Shown here piece after piece: positions 24,063 to 30,475 of a stretch of 35,017 nt of DNA (the first letter of the stretch is position 1; each line of letters starts with the position of its first letter). Position numbers and translations under genes: made by a program. Location of the stretch: positions 1 to 35,017 of the forward strand of contig CANROF010000027.1 of NCBI GenBank assembly GCA_947632155.1, in the 5' to 3' direction. Below the pieces are notes generated by a model. That model ran no database searches. It had not been told where the DNA came from and worked only from the letters and a program-made list of their open reading frames with translations. This DNA comes from an uncultured Oscillospiraceae bacterium. Lineage in GTDB: Bacteria > Bacillota > Clostridia > Oscillospirales > Oscillospiraceae.

Positions 24063-24152
24063 ATGCCTGTTATGACATTGACTATTCACTACAAGGGATA
24101 CATATTCACCCTTTCCGTGAAGAAAGACAAAAACCGCCACTCCGACAAGTGA
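24063..24152 (+). CDS. 29-residue small protein, possible type I toxin
   Basis: A stand-alone short gene with a perfect promoter, a strong AAGGAGG site eight bases before ATG24063 and an immediate terminator. The peptide starts MPVMTLTIHYKGYIFTLSV and ends in a basic tail (KKDKNRHSDK). It is amphipathic rather than strongly hydrophobic. An in-frame ATG at 24057 lies too close to the ribosome site. An opposing consensus promoter at 24260-24288 should make an antisense RNA that shares the terminator and overlaps the last codons. By architecture this resembles a type I toxin-antitoxin locus; I do not recognise the peptide family with confidence, and a non-toxic small membrane peptide is possible. 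Confidence 0.6.
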   Translation: MPVMTLTIHYKGYIFTLSVKKDKNRHSDK

Positions 24153-24160
24153 CGGTTTTT
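24129..24160. terminator. Bidirectional terminator shared by the small gene and its antisense RNA
   Basis: AAAAACCG-C-CACT (24129-24141) pairs with AGTG-A-CGGTTTTT (24148-24160) with one C-A mismatch. T-rich sequence follows on both strands. It overlaps the end of the small coding region. Confidence 0.8.
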
Positions 24161-24253
24161 GCTTTGCTGTGGTGAAATAACCATGGCAAACTAAACTCTC
24201 GCAACTCAGAGCCAACCGCAGGTCGTGGATAACCGTTACCGCGGCTCCCTCTA
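24129..24253 (-). ncRNA. Putative antisense RNA (antitoxin RNA) opposite the small gene
   Basis: Predicted from the minus-strand consensus promoter at 24260-24288 and the bidirectional terminator at 24129-24160; length about 125 nt. It would be complementary to the 3' end of the small-protein mRNA. Its 5' end carries AGGGAGCCGCGG, the same 12 bases found near the 5' end of the opposing mRNA. Confidence 0.5.
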
Positions 24254-24259
24254 TCTATT

Positions 24260-24288
24260 ATTATACAGCCCCCCGCGCCGCTTGTCAA
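24260..24288 (-). promoter_or_regulatory. Consensus promoter of the antisense RNA
   Basis: On the minus strand: perfect TTGACA (24288-24283), 17-bp spacer, perfect TATAAT (24265-24260). No open reading frame with a ribosome site follows it. Confidence 0.85.
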
Positions 24289-24297
24289 CAGCGAACC

Positions 24298-24321
24298 CCC
24301 GCCCGGCGGGCTGTTTTTTTT
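24298..24321 (+). terminator. Terminator-like hairpin with eight T
   Basis: CCCG (24298-24301) and CGGG (24307-24310) form a short GC stem, followed by CTG and T24314-T24321. It could stop read-through from the left before the convergent SLH gene. Between it and the SLH terminator (24322-24402) nothing else is recognised. Confidence 0.45.
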
Positions 24322-24402
24322 CGCCAAAATCGCAAGACACGCGCAAGGCACAGTTGATTGATGCAAGTTTTGAATATTAACAATACTTATGTCACAACAA
24401 TT

Positions 24403-24430
24403 CGGGCCCCGCGCTAACGCGCGGGGCCCG
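24403..24430 (-). terminator. Terminator of SLH protein gene 2
   Basis: Perfect 12-bp stem (24403-24414 with 24419-24430), loop TAAC. The stem is the same as at 1903-1930 after SLH gene 1, while the T tail is weaker here. Confidence 0.75.
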
Positions 24431-24460
24431 GAAATGGTATGCGGAGATAAGTTCAGGGGA

Positions 24461-27055
24461 TCACTCAATGCTGTCAATCACAACAATGACGATGTAATCA
24501 GTATTGGTGGAGCCGCCCTTCTCATACATAGTGACAGTAGCGGTCTTATCGGACGGATAAGTCAAAGTCTCCACAACAGCTCCAGTCTTCGCATCAAAGA
24601 ACACAACACTGCTGTCAAGATACTTGATACCGTCAGTCTCAACAACGATATAGGAACCGTCCTCAAACATGGTGACTTTTTTACCATCAACAGCCTTATT
24701 AGCGGCTTCAACATCCTTGAGAGTGCTGTCGGAGTTAAGGGTAAGAGTCATAACAGTACCGGCCTTAGTGAGATTGTTGAGCTTGCCAAGGAGTGTTTCA
24801 TTCGCAGAAGTATTGGCAACGGTGAAAGTAACAACCTTGCCATCAATCACGAAGTTGTACTCAAAGCCCGCGCTTGTTTCGACACCCTTATTTACAAAGA
24901 TACCGTAAGTATTTGCAGTCTGAGTATCAGGCTGAACAGGAGCCTTAGTAAGAACATAGATAGTGTTGGGAACAGAACTGTTGGTATTGTTCACAACAAG
25001 TGCAGCCTCGACATCAGTGCTTGCAATCTTCGCAAAGCTGGTATAACCAGTGTAGGTAGTAGCCTTATAGGAAGTCTTTGCAGTGTTGGGCTCAATGACA
25101 ACCAGCTTGGTATCCTTGGTGGCATATTCTGTCGTTCCACGCTTAAGGGTAACAGTAGCCTTACCTTTTTCAATGGAGAACTCGTTGGGAACACAGTTGG
25201 AAGTAATCGCCTTAAGAGCTACCTTTCCATCGACAAGAGCATATTCATTGAAGCCAACAATACCGCCAGTGGTCTGAATAATTCCATCAGCACTCTGGAC
25301 TTCAGTGCCCTTAGTGCTATCGGGGAGGGCATAATAGGTCTTGCCGCCGTCGGTCTTAAGCGCTATATCGACCATCTCAGTCCTGCCATCCATGTAGAGA
25401 ACCAGAGCTCTTACCTGGGTGCTGGTAGCACCAGCAAAATAATCCGAGCTACTTCCCTCCTTAACCTGATAGCTAAGAACATAGATGTAATCGGTAGCCA
25501 CTACAACAGGCTGATTAGTTTCATTTACGACGTTAGCAATATAGCCCTCTCTGTTGTAGTAAATAGTGTAGGCATCGGTAAAATTAAGATCGCCAACATT
25601 AGCAATGCTGTCTTTGAGAACGTTAGTTCCAAAGTAGGCCTTGTTGCTTCCAAAATTTACATAAGGATCATTTTCTTGATCCGGACCCCTACTGGTGAGC
25701 TTCTGGCCCACTTGAGCAGTAAGAAGCTCAACGTCAGCAGCGACGGAAGCCTTGTCGCCTACCTTTTCGGTCTTGTGATAGTTGACGATGTCATCAGCCT
25801 TGAAATCAGCCGCATCGACAACAACATCCTTCTCGAGGGTAAGCTTGCCATCCTTGATGTCATCGCCAGCTATCTTTTTGACGTAATTACTCATGACAAG
25901 AATGTCATAAGTATTGGTGTCAACGAGATAGACTTCAACTGTATCGCCTGCCTCGCCGTAATGATATCTTGTATCTGTCACAGGAACAGTGGAGTATCCA
26001 TCCTCGCCGGGCTTATCAGTTTTGTCCTCGCCATTGACAATGTAACGGATATAGATGTTTGAAACTTTCTTGGTGTCAATGCCAAGAGCCTTAACGAGGG
26101 TAGCAGTATCCTTTATTTTGGAGCCGCTTACAATAGGAGTATCGTCGAATTTGGAGTAAACGACCTCATTTTTATCTCCCTCGGGCTGACCATTGGTGTA
26201 AGTGAAATACCAACGACCGAAATCATCCGTTCTCCGATAGGAAGACAGGTTATAAACCTGACCGGCAATAGTGCTGCCGCTGGTGCCAGTGGGAACAATC
26301 TTAACATCCTCGTCAGTCTTGGCAAGAGCCTTCAGCATAATTGCAGTGTCAAGGGAAACGCCGGTATAAGTCTCTTTCTTACCATCAGCCTTAGTGATAA
26401 CCACATCATAGGTACCGGTCACGCCCTTGTTGCTGGGAGCATTGATGGCGTTCCAGATGATCTGGGCGGCCTGCTCACGGGTGGGAACGGTGTCGGGGTT
26501 GGCAAACAGAGCCTCGAGGCCTTCGGTGAAGATGTCGGAAGCAGCGGCATACTTCATTGCCTCGGCGCGCCACTCGGCGTCACCGGAGACGTAACCGTTC
26601 TTGATCTCGGCGACCCTGCGGAGCATGGTCAAGAGCTCATAGGTGGTGAGTGTAGCGTTGGGGACAAATTTGTCCTCGGTCTTGCCGCTAACAACGCCCA
26701 GAGCAGCCAGATAGTTGATCTCTTTACGAGCATAGGTGTCGGAGCCGGCAATGTCGGTGAACCTGTCGCCGTAGCCCGCGAGAGTCGCGGCCTTCTTGTC
26801 AGGCGTTACCATGGTATTGACTATCATGATAGCCGCCTGCTGACGACGGAAAGTGTCGTCAGGCGTGAAGGTGGTGTCGCTCGTACCGCTAATAATGCCC
26901 ATACCGGTAAGAGTCGCAACCGCCTCCGTGAAGTTGTCGTTGATCTTTTCAGCGTCAGTGAAGTCGTCGTACGCCGCGTTTGCGGGCAGGATCAGTACGC
27001 CGACCGCCATGACTACTGCCAAGACCAAGCACAGGGTCTTTTTCAGAGTCTTCAT
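24461..27055 (-). CDS. S-layer-type protein with N-terminal SLH domains (paralogue 2)
   Basis: An 864-residue exported protein. The first 27 residues (signal peptide ending PANA) are identical to paralogue 1. Three SLH-type segments follow in residues about 30-235 (TGMGIISGTSDTTFTPDDTF, LGVVSGKTEDKFVPNATLTT and PTREQAAQIIWNAINAPSNK). The remaining 600 residues are beta-rich and Thr/Val/Asp/Lys-rich, with no enzyme motif seen. They are clearly diverged from paralogue 1. ATG27055 has AAGGAGG (27065-27071) nine bases upstream. Like paralogue 1 the gene is A+T-richer than its surroundings and monocistronic. Likely a second S-layer or surface protein, either co-expressed or an alternative form. 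Confidence 0.88.
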   Translation of the reverse strand: MKTLKKTLCLVLAVVMAVGVLILPANAAYDDFTDAEKINDNFTEAVATLTGMGIISGTSDTTFTPDDTFRRQQAAIMIVNTMVTPDKKAATLAGYGDRFTDIAGSDTYARKEINYLAALGVVSGKTEDKFVPNATLTTYELLTMLRRVAEIKNGYVSGDAEWRAEAMKYAAASDIFTEGLEALFANPDTVPTREQAAQIIWNAINAPSNKGVTGTYDVVITKADGKKETYTGVSLDTAIMLKALAKTDEDVKIVPTGTSGSTIAGQVYNLSSYRRTDDFGRWYFTYTNGQPEGDKNEVVYSKFDDTPIVSGSKIKDTATLVKALGIDTKKVSNIYIRYIVNGEDKTDKPGEDGYSTVPVTDTRYHYGEAGDTVEVYLVDTNTYDILVMSNYVKKIAGDDIKDGKLTLEKDVVVDAADFKADDIVNYHKTEKVGDKASVAADVELLTAQVGQKLTSRGPDQENDPYVNFGSNKAYFGTNVLKDSIANVGDLNFTDAYTIYYNREGYIANVVNETNQPVVVATDYIYVLSYQVKEGSSSDYFAGATSTQVRALVLYMDGRTEMVDIALKTDGGKTYYALPDSTKGTEVQSADGIIQTTGGIVGFNEYALVDGKVALKAITSNCVPNEFSIEKGKATVTLKRGTTEYATKDTKLVVIEPNTAKTSYKATTYTGYTSFAKIASTDVEAALVVNNTNSSVPNTIYVLTKAPVQPDTQTANTYGIFVNKGVETSAGFEYNFVIDGKVVTFTVANTSANETLLGKLNNLTKAGTVMTLTLNSDSTLKDVEAANKAVDGKKVTMFEDGSYIVVETDGIKYLDSSVVFFDAKTGAVVETLTYPSDKTATVTMYEKGGSTNTDYIVIVVIDSIE

Positions 27056-27187
27056 GTAGTGTTTCCTCCTTAATAACACCCCAGCCCCCATGCTCCGCCC
27101 CAAAACCCGCTGTTTCCAGGGCTTTTCCCCTCAATTTCCAGCTCCGTTGTGTCTTGCGCGGGGATTGTACAGGATTTTCCAATTCCT
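27056..27187 (-). promoter_or_regulatory. Conserved 5' leader and putative promoter of SLH gene 2
   Basis: Near-identical to 4591-4722. The far end on the minus strand carries GAATTGG and TGTACAAT, the likely -10. The identity stops at about 27187, where the divergent promoter for the next operon begins. Confidence 0.5.
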
Positions 27188-27216
27188 TGACGAAATATGT
27201 ATTTTCATGATATAAT
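27187..27216 (+). promoter_or_regulatory. Upstream promoter of the oxoamine synthase operon
   Basis: TTGACG (27187-27192), 18-bp spacer, TATAAT (27211-27216). It is divergent from the SLH gene 2 promoter. Confidence 0.65.
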
Positions 27217-27273
27217 AAAAAATTTTAAATATTCGATTTTCCCGGTTCACGAAAAATATTAATTCAATTTTAA

Positions 27274-27302
27274 TTGACAAATATGATGTATTGCTGTAAA
27301 TT
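27274..27302 (+). promoter_or_regulatory. Proximal promoter of the oxoamine synthase operon
   Basis: TTGACA (27274-27279), 17-bp spacer, TAAATT (27297-27302). It gives a leader of about 30 nt before ATG27341. Either or both promoters may be used. Confidence 0.65.
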
Positions 27303-27340
27303 GTCAATGTATGATTTCTCATCAATCGGAGGGAAAACCT

Positions 27341-28525
27341 ATGGATATATTCAAAAAATTAGTTCACGGCAACGTTCAGGCGGAGGAGGCCCGGCGCTTG
27401 GGCATCTACCCCTATTTCCACGCGCTGGAGTCCCGGCAGGACGTGGAGGTCATCATGGAGGGCAAGCGCCGCATCATGCTGGGCTCCAACAACTACTTAG
27501 GGCTCACCACCAACCCCCGGGTCATCGAGGCCGGGATCCGCGCCATCGAGAAATACGGCACCGGCTGCTCCGGCTCCCGGTTTTTGAACGGCACCCTGGA
27601 GCTCCACCTCCAGCTTGAGGACAAGCTGGCCAAGTTCCTGGGCAAGGAGGGGGTCGTCACCTTCTCCACCGGCTTCCAGTCCAACCTCGGCATCATCTCC
27701 GCCGTGGTGGGTCACGGGGACTACGTGATTTGCGACCGGGAAAACCACGCCAGCATCTACGACGGCTGCAAGCTCAGCTACGGCACCATGCTCCGCTACC
27801 GCCACAGCGACATGGAGGACCTGGAAAAACAGCTCCAGAAGGTCCCGGAGGAGTCCGGATGCCTCATCGTCACCGACGGCGTTTTCTCCATGGGCGGCGA
27901 CATCGCGAATTTGCCGGAGATCGTGCGCCTTGCCAAAAAGTACGGCGCCCGGGTGATGGTGGACGACGCCCACGCCCTGGGTGTCATCGGAAAGGGCGGC
28001 CGGGGCTCCGCCAGCTACTTCGGCCTGGAGGACGAGGTTGACATCTACATGGGCACTTTCTCCAAGTCCCTGGCGTCCCTGGGCGGCTACATGGCGGCCA
28101 GCGCCAACGTCTGCGACTACGTGCGCCACGCCTCCCGGCCCTTTATCTTCTCCGCCTCCATCACCCCGGCGAGCTGCGCCACGGCCATGGCGGCGCTTGA
28201 CGAGCTTGAAAATCACCCGGAGCTGGTGGACAACCTCCAGCACATCTCCGCCTATTTCCGTAAGCAGCTCACGGACCGGGGCATCAAGATAAGAATGAGC
28301 GAGACGCCCATCATCCCCATCTATACATACGAGATGATCGACACCCTCACCATCACAAAACAGCTCTTTGACCAGGGCGTCTATGTCAACACCTCCATCC
28401 CGCCCGCGGTGGCCCCCCACGAGTGCCTGCTGCGGACCTCGCTGATGGCCACCCACACCGAGGCCCTTTGCGATGAGGCCGCGGACATCATCCAAAAGGT
28501 CCTGAAGGCCAACGGGCTATGCTGA
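27341..28525 (+). CDS. Alpha-oxoamine synthase, serine palmitoyltransferase-like
   Basis: A 394-residue PLP enzyme of the alpha-oxoamine synthase family, which joins an amino acid to an acyl thioester with loss of CO2. Visible motifs: GSNNYLGL, CSGSRFLNGTLELHLQLE, ENHASIYDG, DDAHALGVIG (residues 208-217) and the PLP lysine K242 in GTFSKSLASLGG. The segments LGIYPYFHALESRQ near the N-terminus and SGSRFLNGTLELH look closer, from memory, to bacterial serine palmitoyltransferase than to KBL (threonine pathway) or BioF. The adjoining SDR, rather than threonine dehydrogenase, supports this. Product assignment remains inferred. ATG27341 follows CGGAGGG. The stop region overlaps the next start by seven bases. 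Confidence 0.85.
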   Translation: MDIFKKLVHGNVQAEEARRLGIYPYFHALESRQDVEVIMEGKRRIMLGSNNYLGLTTNPRVIEAGIRAIEKYGTGCSGSRFLNGTLELHLQLEDKLAKFLGKEGVVTFSTGFQSNLGIISAVVGHGDYVICDRENHASIYDGCKLSYGTMLRYRHSDMEDLEKQLQKVPEESGCLIVTDGVFSMGGDIANLPEIVRLAKKYGARVMVDDAHALGVIGKGGRGSASYFGLEDEVDIYMGTFSKSLASLGGYMAASANVCDYVRHASRPFIFSASITPASCATAMAALDELENHPELVDNLQHISAYFRKQLTDRGIKIRMSETPIIPIYTYEMIDTLTITKQLFDQGVYVNTSIPPAVAPHECLLRTSLMATHTEALCDEAADIIQKVLKANGLC

Positions 28526-29319
28526 GAGAAAAAAAGGTCGCCTTGGTCACCGGGGGGTCCAGCGGCATCGGCCTGGCCGCTGTGAAGGCCCTCCATGAGG
28601 CCGGCGTCACGGTCTATGAGACGAGCCGCCGGGACATCGCGCTTCCCGGCGCCGTCCACCTCCCCGGGGACGTCACCGACGAGGCGGCCATGGCGCGGGT
28701 GGCGGACGCCGTCCTTCAAAGGGAGGGGCAGATCGACATTCTCGTCTGCTGCGCCGGGTTTGGCATCTCCGGCGCCGTGGAGTTTACGCAGCTCGAGGCC
28801 GCGAAGCGCCAGCTCGACGTCAACTTCTTCGGCGTGGTGAACGCAGTGAAGGCCGTGCTGCCCCACATGCGGGAGCGCAAAAGCGGCAGGATCGTCGTTG
28901 TCACCTCCGTGGCCGGGGCCATCTCCATCCCCTTTCAGACCTACTACTCCGCGTCCAAGGCGGCGCTCAACGCCTACGTGGCGGCGCTGCGCAATGAGCT
29001 GCGGCCCTACGGCGTCACGGCCACGGCGGTGATGCCCGGCGACATCGCCACTGGCTTTACGGACGCCCGGGAGAAGTCGCCCGCGGGGGACGATACTTAC
29101 GGCGGGCGTATCGCCCGCTCCGTCTCCCGGATGGAGGCGGACGAGCGCGGCGGCATGAGCCCCGCCGTGGCGGGGGCGTACATCCGCAAGATGGCCCTGC
29201 GCCGCTCCGTCCCGCCCTCCTCCAGCATCGGCGTTTCCTACAAGGCCCTGGTGATGCTGACGCGCCTCCTGCCCGCACGCCTGGTGAGCCGGGTGGTGTA
29301 TATGCTCTACGCAAAATAA
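28519..29319 (+). CDS. Short-chain dehydrogenase/reductase, 3-ketosphinganine reductase-like
   Basis: A 266-residue classical SDR. It has the Rossmann motif VTGGSSGIGLAA (residues 10-21), CCAGFGISG for the NAG-type segment, catalytic Ser in VVVTSVAGAIS, and Y143/K147 in YYSASKAALN. The C-terminal part (SSSIGVSYKALVMLTRLLPA) is hydrophobic, as in membrane-associated lipid reductases. ATG28519 overlaps the stop of the oxoamine synthase, so the two are translationally coupled. The natural substrate is probably the 3-keto product of that enzyme (inference). SDR membership is certain; the specific activity is not. Confidence 0.85.
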   Translation: MLREKKVALVTGGSSGIGLAAVKALHEAGVTVYETSRRDIALPGAVHLPGDVTDEAAMARVADAVLQREGQIDILVCCAGFGISGAVEFTQLEAAKRQLDVNFFGVVNAVKAVLPHMRERKSGRIVVVTSVAGAISIPFQTYYSASKAALNAYVAALRNELRPYGVTATAVMPGDIATGFTDAREKSPAGDDTYGGRIARSVSRMEADERGGMSPAVAGAYIRKMALRRSVPPSSSIGVSYKALVMLTRLLPARLVSRVVYMLYAK

Positions 29320-29322
29320 AAA

Positions 29323-29353
29323 TCGGGGCCGCCCGTCAACCGGACAGCCCCGA
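29323..29353 (-). terminator. Terminator of the toxin mRNA (minus strand)
   Basis: TCGGGGC (29323-29329) pairs with GCCCCGA (29347-29353). On the minus strand it is followed by TTTTTATTTT. On the plus strand, after the SDR gene, there is no T tract, so it mainly serves minus-strand transcripts. Confidence 0.7.
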
Positions 29354-29369
29354 CCCCACCGGAAAAAGC

Positions 29370-29398
29370 TTGACATTTACCCGGTGGGAGGATATAAT
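29370..29398 (+). promoter_or_regulatory. Consensus promoter of antitoxin RNA
   Basis: TTGACA (29370-29375), 17-bp spacer, TATAAT (29393-29398). No reading frame with a ribosome site follows; the transcript ends about 100 nt later. Confidence 0.88.
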
Positions 29399-29404
29399 GT
29401 AGGC

Positions 29405-29504
29405 AAAGGGGTCGCCTGCTGGCACAGGCCGGCCTTCCTCACAAGATTTATAGTCAGAAGAAATGGCCGATCCTTGTGCTAACGGGGGCGGTTATTTCTT
29501 TTTT
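29405..29504 (+). ncRNA. Putative antisense antitoxin RNA
   Basis: A transcript of about 100 nt predicted from a perfect promoter to a terminator hairpin. The terminator stem is 29458-29469 with 29489-29500, two G-U pairs, then further T. It is antisense to the 3' untranslated part and last codons of the toxin mRNA. This is the arrangement of TxpA/RatA and BsrG/SR4 in Bacillus. Confidence 0.65.
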
Positions 29505-29578
29505 GTTGTCAGATTAAGTATGCCAAAAACCACGACGGCGATGAAGTTGAGGAGAAGGATGATCTCCGAGACTGACAT
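29492..29578 (-). CDS. Type I toxin-like small hydrophobic peptide
   Basis: A 28-residue peptide: a short N-terminus (MSVSE), one hydrophobic helix (IILLLNFIAVVVFGILNL) and a lysine tail (TTKKK). This is the build of small holin-like or TxpA/BsrG-type membrane toxins. GGAGGTGA lies just before ATG29578. That ribosome site is paired in a hairpin (29585-29604). A longer in-frame extension upstream is rejected for lack of a ribosome site. A consensus promoter serves the gene, and an antisense RNA gene faces its 3' end. Toxicity is inferred from architecture only. Confidence 0.75.
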   Translation of the reverse strand: MSVSEIILLLNFIAVVVFGILNLTTKKK

Positions 29579-29584
29579 CTTTTC

Positions 29585-29604
29585 ACCTCCCTGATCAAGG
29601 AGGT
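29585..29604 (-). promoter_or_regulatory. Hairpin covering the toxin ribosome site
   Basis: On the minus strand ACCTCC pairs with GGAGGT around an 8-nt loop, which blocks the Shine-Dalgarno. Sequestration of this kind is typical of type I toxin mRNAs. Confidence 0.6.
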
Positions 29605-29630
29605 TGGCCGTCGCCCCTTTGCCCGTCCCC

Positions 29631-29659
29631 ATCATACCCCATTTTTCGACGCCTTGCAA
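29631..29659 (-). promoter_or_regulatory. Promoter of the toxin gene
   Basis: On the minus strand: TTGCAA (29659-29654), 17-bp spacer, TATGAT (29636-29631). The mRNA would begin near 29624. Confidence 0.75.
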
Positions 29660-29734
29660 GTATATTTCTCCCCCATTTTTCCCGGCCGCACCTTCGGCGC
29701 CGGGAAAAAATTTTGAAATAATTTGATTTCGGTA

Positions 29735-29763
29735 TTGACAAACGCGGTTAGTCATGGTAAACT
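29735..29763 (+). promoter_or_regulatory. Promoter of the feo operon
   Basis: TTGACA (29735-29740), 17-bp spacer, extended -10 TGG-TAAACT (to 29763). A GGTTAG half-site lies in the spacer. Confidence 0.75.
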
Positions 29764-29770
29764 CTCGGAT

Positions 29771-29788
29771 GGTTAGTGAGAGCTAACC
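29771..29788. promoter_or_regulatory. DtxR/IdeR-like operator 1
   Basis: GGTTAG-N6-CTAACC, a perfect inverted repeat just after the predicted transcript start of the feo operon. Confidence 0.55.
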
Positions 29789-29805
29789 GTTTATATCAGC
29801 CGATA

Positions 29806-29821
29806 GTTAGGGTTGCCTAAC
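29806..29821. promoter_or_regulatory. DtxR/IdeR-like operator 2
   Basis: GTTAGG-N4-CCTAAC, a perfect inverted repeat that resembles the DtxR-family iron box (TTAGGTTAGCCTAACCTAA). It lies 20 bases before feoA. Confidence 0.65.
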
Positions 29822-29840
29822 CGTCTTTAAAGGAGCGCAC

Positions 29841-30062
29841 ATGATTCCGCTGACTGCATCCGGTAACGGTGACACCGGGACGATCATGAAGATCACCGGC
29901 AAAGACGACGTCCGCCAGCGTCTGGCGGAGATGGGCTTCGTCATGGGCGCCAGGGTGGCGGTGCTCTCGGAGATCTCCGGGAATATGATTCTGGAGGTCA
30001 AGCACAGCCGCGTGGCGCTGGACAGGACCATGGCCGCAAGGATCCTGGTGGACCCGGACTGA
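29841..30062 (+). CDS. feoA: FeoA, ferrous iron transport accessory protein (copy 1)
   Basis: A 73-residue SH3-like FeoA protein that acts with FeoB at the cytoplasmic side of the membrane. The family pattern is visible: DTGTIMKITGKDDVRQRLAE, then MGFVMGARVAVL and the end segment ALDRTMAARILV. AAAGGAG precedes ATG29841. It is followed by a palindromic element and a second feoA. Two feoA genes before feoB are common in Clostridia. Confidence 0.93.
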   Translation: MIPLTASGNGDTGTIMKITGKDDVRQRLAEMGFVMGARVAVLSEISGNMILEVKHSRVALDRTMAARILVDPD

Positions 30063-30144
30063 TACTAATATCCAATTAAAATGAGCCATTCGCGACGGCC
30101 TTTTTTGCGCCGCTCGGTGTCTCATTTTAAATGGATATTAGTAT
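30062..30144. repeat. MITE-like palindromic element, short copy
   Basis: The 24-bp ends (30062-30085 and 30121-30144) are inverted repeats with one mismatch, beginning ATACTAATATCC. The 35-bp core TTCGCGACGGCC-TTTTTTGCGCCGCTCGGTG matches the core halves of the long copy at 10194-10354. It begins on the last base of the first feoA stop codon and lies inside the feo operon. Confidence 0.8.
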
Positions 30145-30172
30145 GAGCATAATAAAACGAGGAGGTACATAC

Positions 30173-30394
30173 ATGAAAACACTGAAGGACGCCGCCGTGG
30201 GCTCCACGGTCACGGTGGCAAGGCTCCATGGCGAGGGCGCCCTCAAGAGGCGCATCATGGACATGGGCGTCACCCGGGGCGTTGAGATCTTCGTCCGCAA
30301 GGTGGCTCCCCTGGGGGACCCCATCGAGGTCACCGTCCGGGGCTACGAGCTCTCCATCCGCCGGGAGGACGCCGGGAATATTGAAATTACTTGA
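30173..30394 (+). CDS. feoA: FeoA, ferrous iron transport accessory protein (copy 2)
   Basis: A 73-residue FeoA-domain protein: AAVGSTVTVARLHGEGALKR, MDMGVTRGVEIFVRKVAPLG and GYELSIRREDAGNIEI. The last two are the classic FeoA C-terminal pattern, better conserved than in copy 1. I chose ATG30173 because GAGGAGGT lies eight bases upstream; an upstream in-frame ATG at 30131 falls inside the palindromic element. The gap of 81 bp to feoB holds a second regulatory region. Confidence 0.93.
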   Translation: MKTLKDAAVGSTVTVARLHGEGALKRRIMDMGVTRGVEIFVRKVAPLGDPIEVTVRGYELSIRREDAGNIEIT

Positions 30395-30403
30395 GCACCT
30401 TTT

Positions 30404-30451
30404 TTCATGTCCCATAGTTAGCCTTATATAATTATTTTTAGGTTTACCTAA
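30404..30451 (+). promoter_or_regulatory. Internal promoter and DtxR/IdeR-like operator 3, before feoB
   Basis: TTCATG (30404-30409), 17-bp spacer, TATAAT (30427-30432). Directly after it lies TTAGGT-TT-ACCTAA (30438-30451), a perfect inverted repeat close to the DtxR iron box. The operator covers the predicted start point, so iron-dependent repression of feoB is likely. Confidence 0.6.
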
Positions 30452-30475
30452 CTAATCTCACAGGAGGAAACGCAA

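Noticed and set aside
24389-26062. 557-codon plus-strand open frame opposite SLH gene 2, and a 530-codon frame opposite SLH gene 1
   Set aside because: Both are antisense to clear SLH proteins, are low in recognisable structure (rich in Ser/Asn/Ile/Gly) and lack translation signals. Their occurrence at both paralogues follows from shared codon use.
27341-28525. Annotation as glycine C-acetyltransferase (KBL)
   Set aside because: The motifs around LGIYPYF and SGSRFLNGTLELH, and the SDR partner instead of threonine dehydrogenase, fit an SPT-like enzyme better. KBL is not fully excluded.
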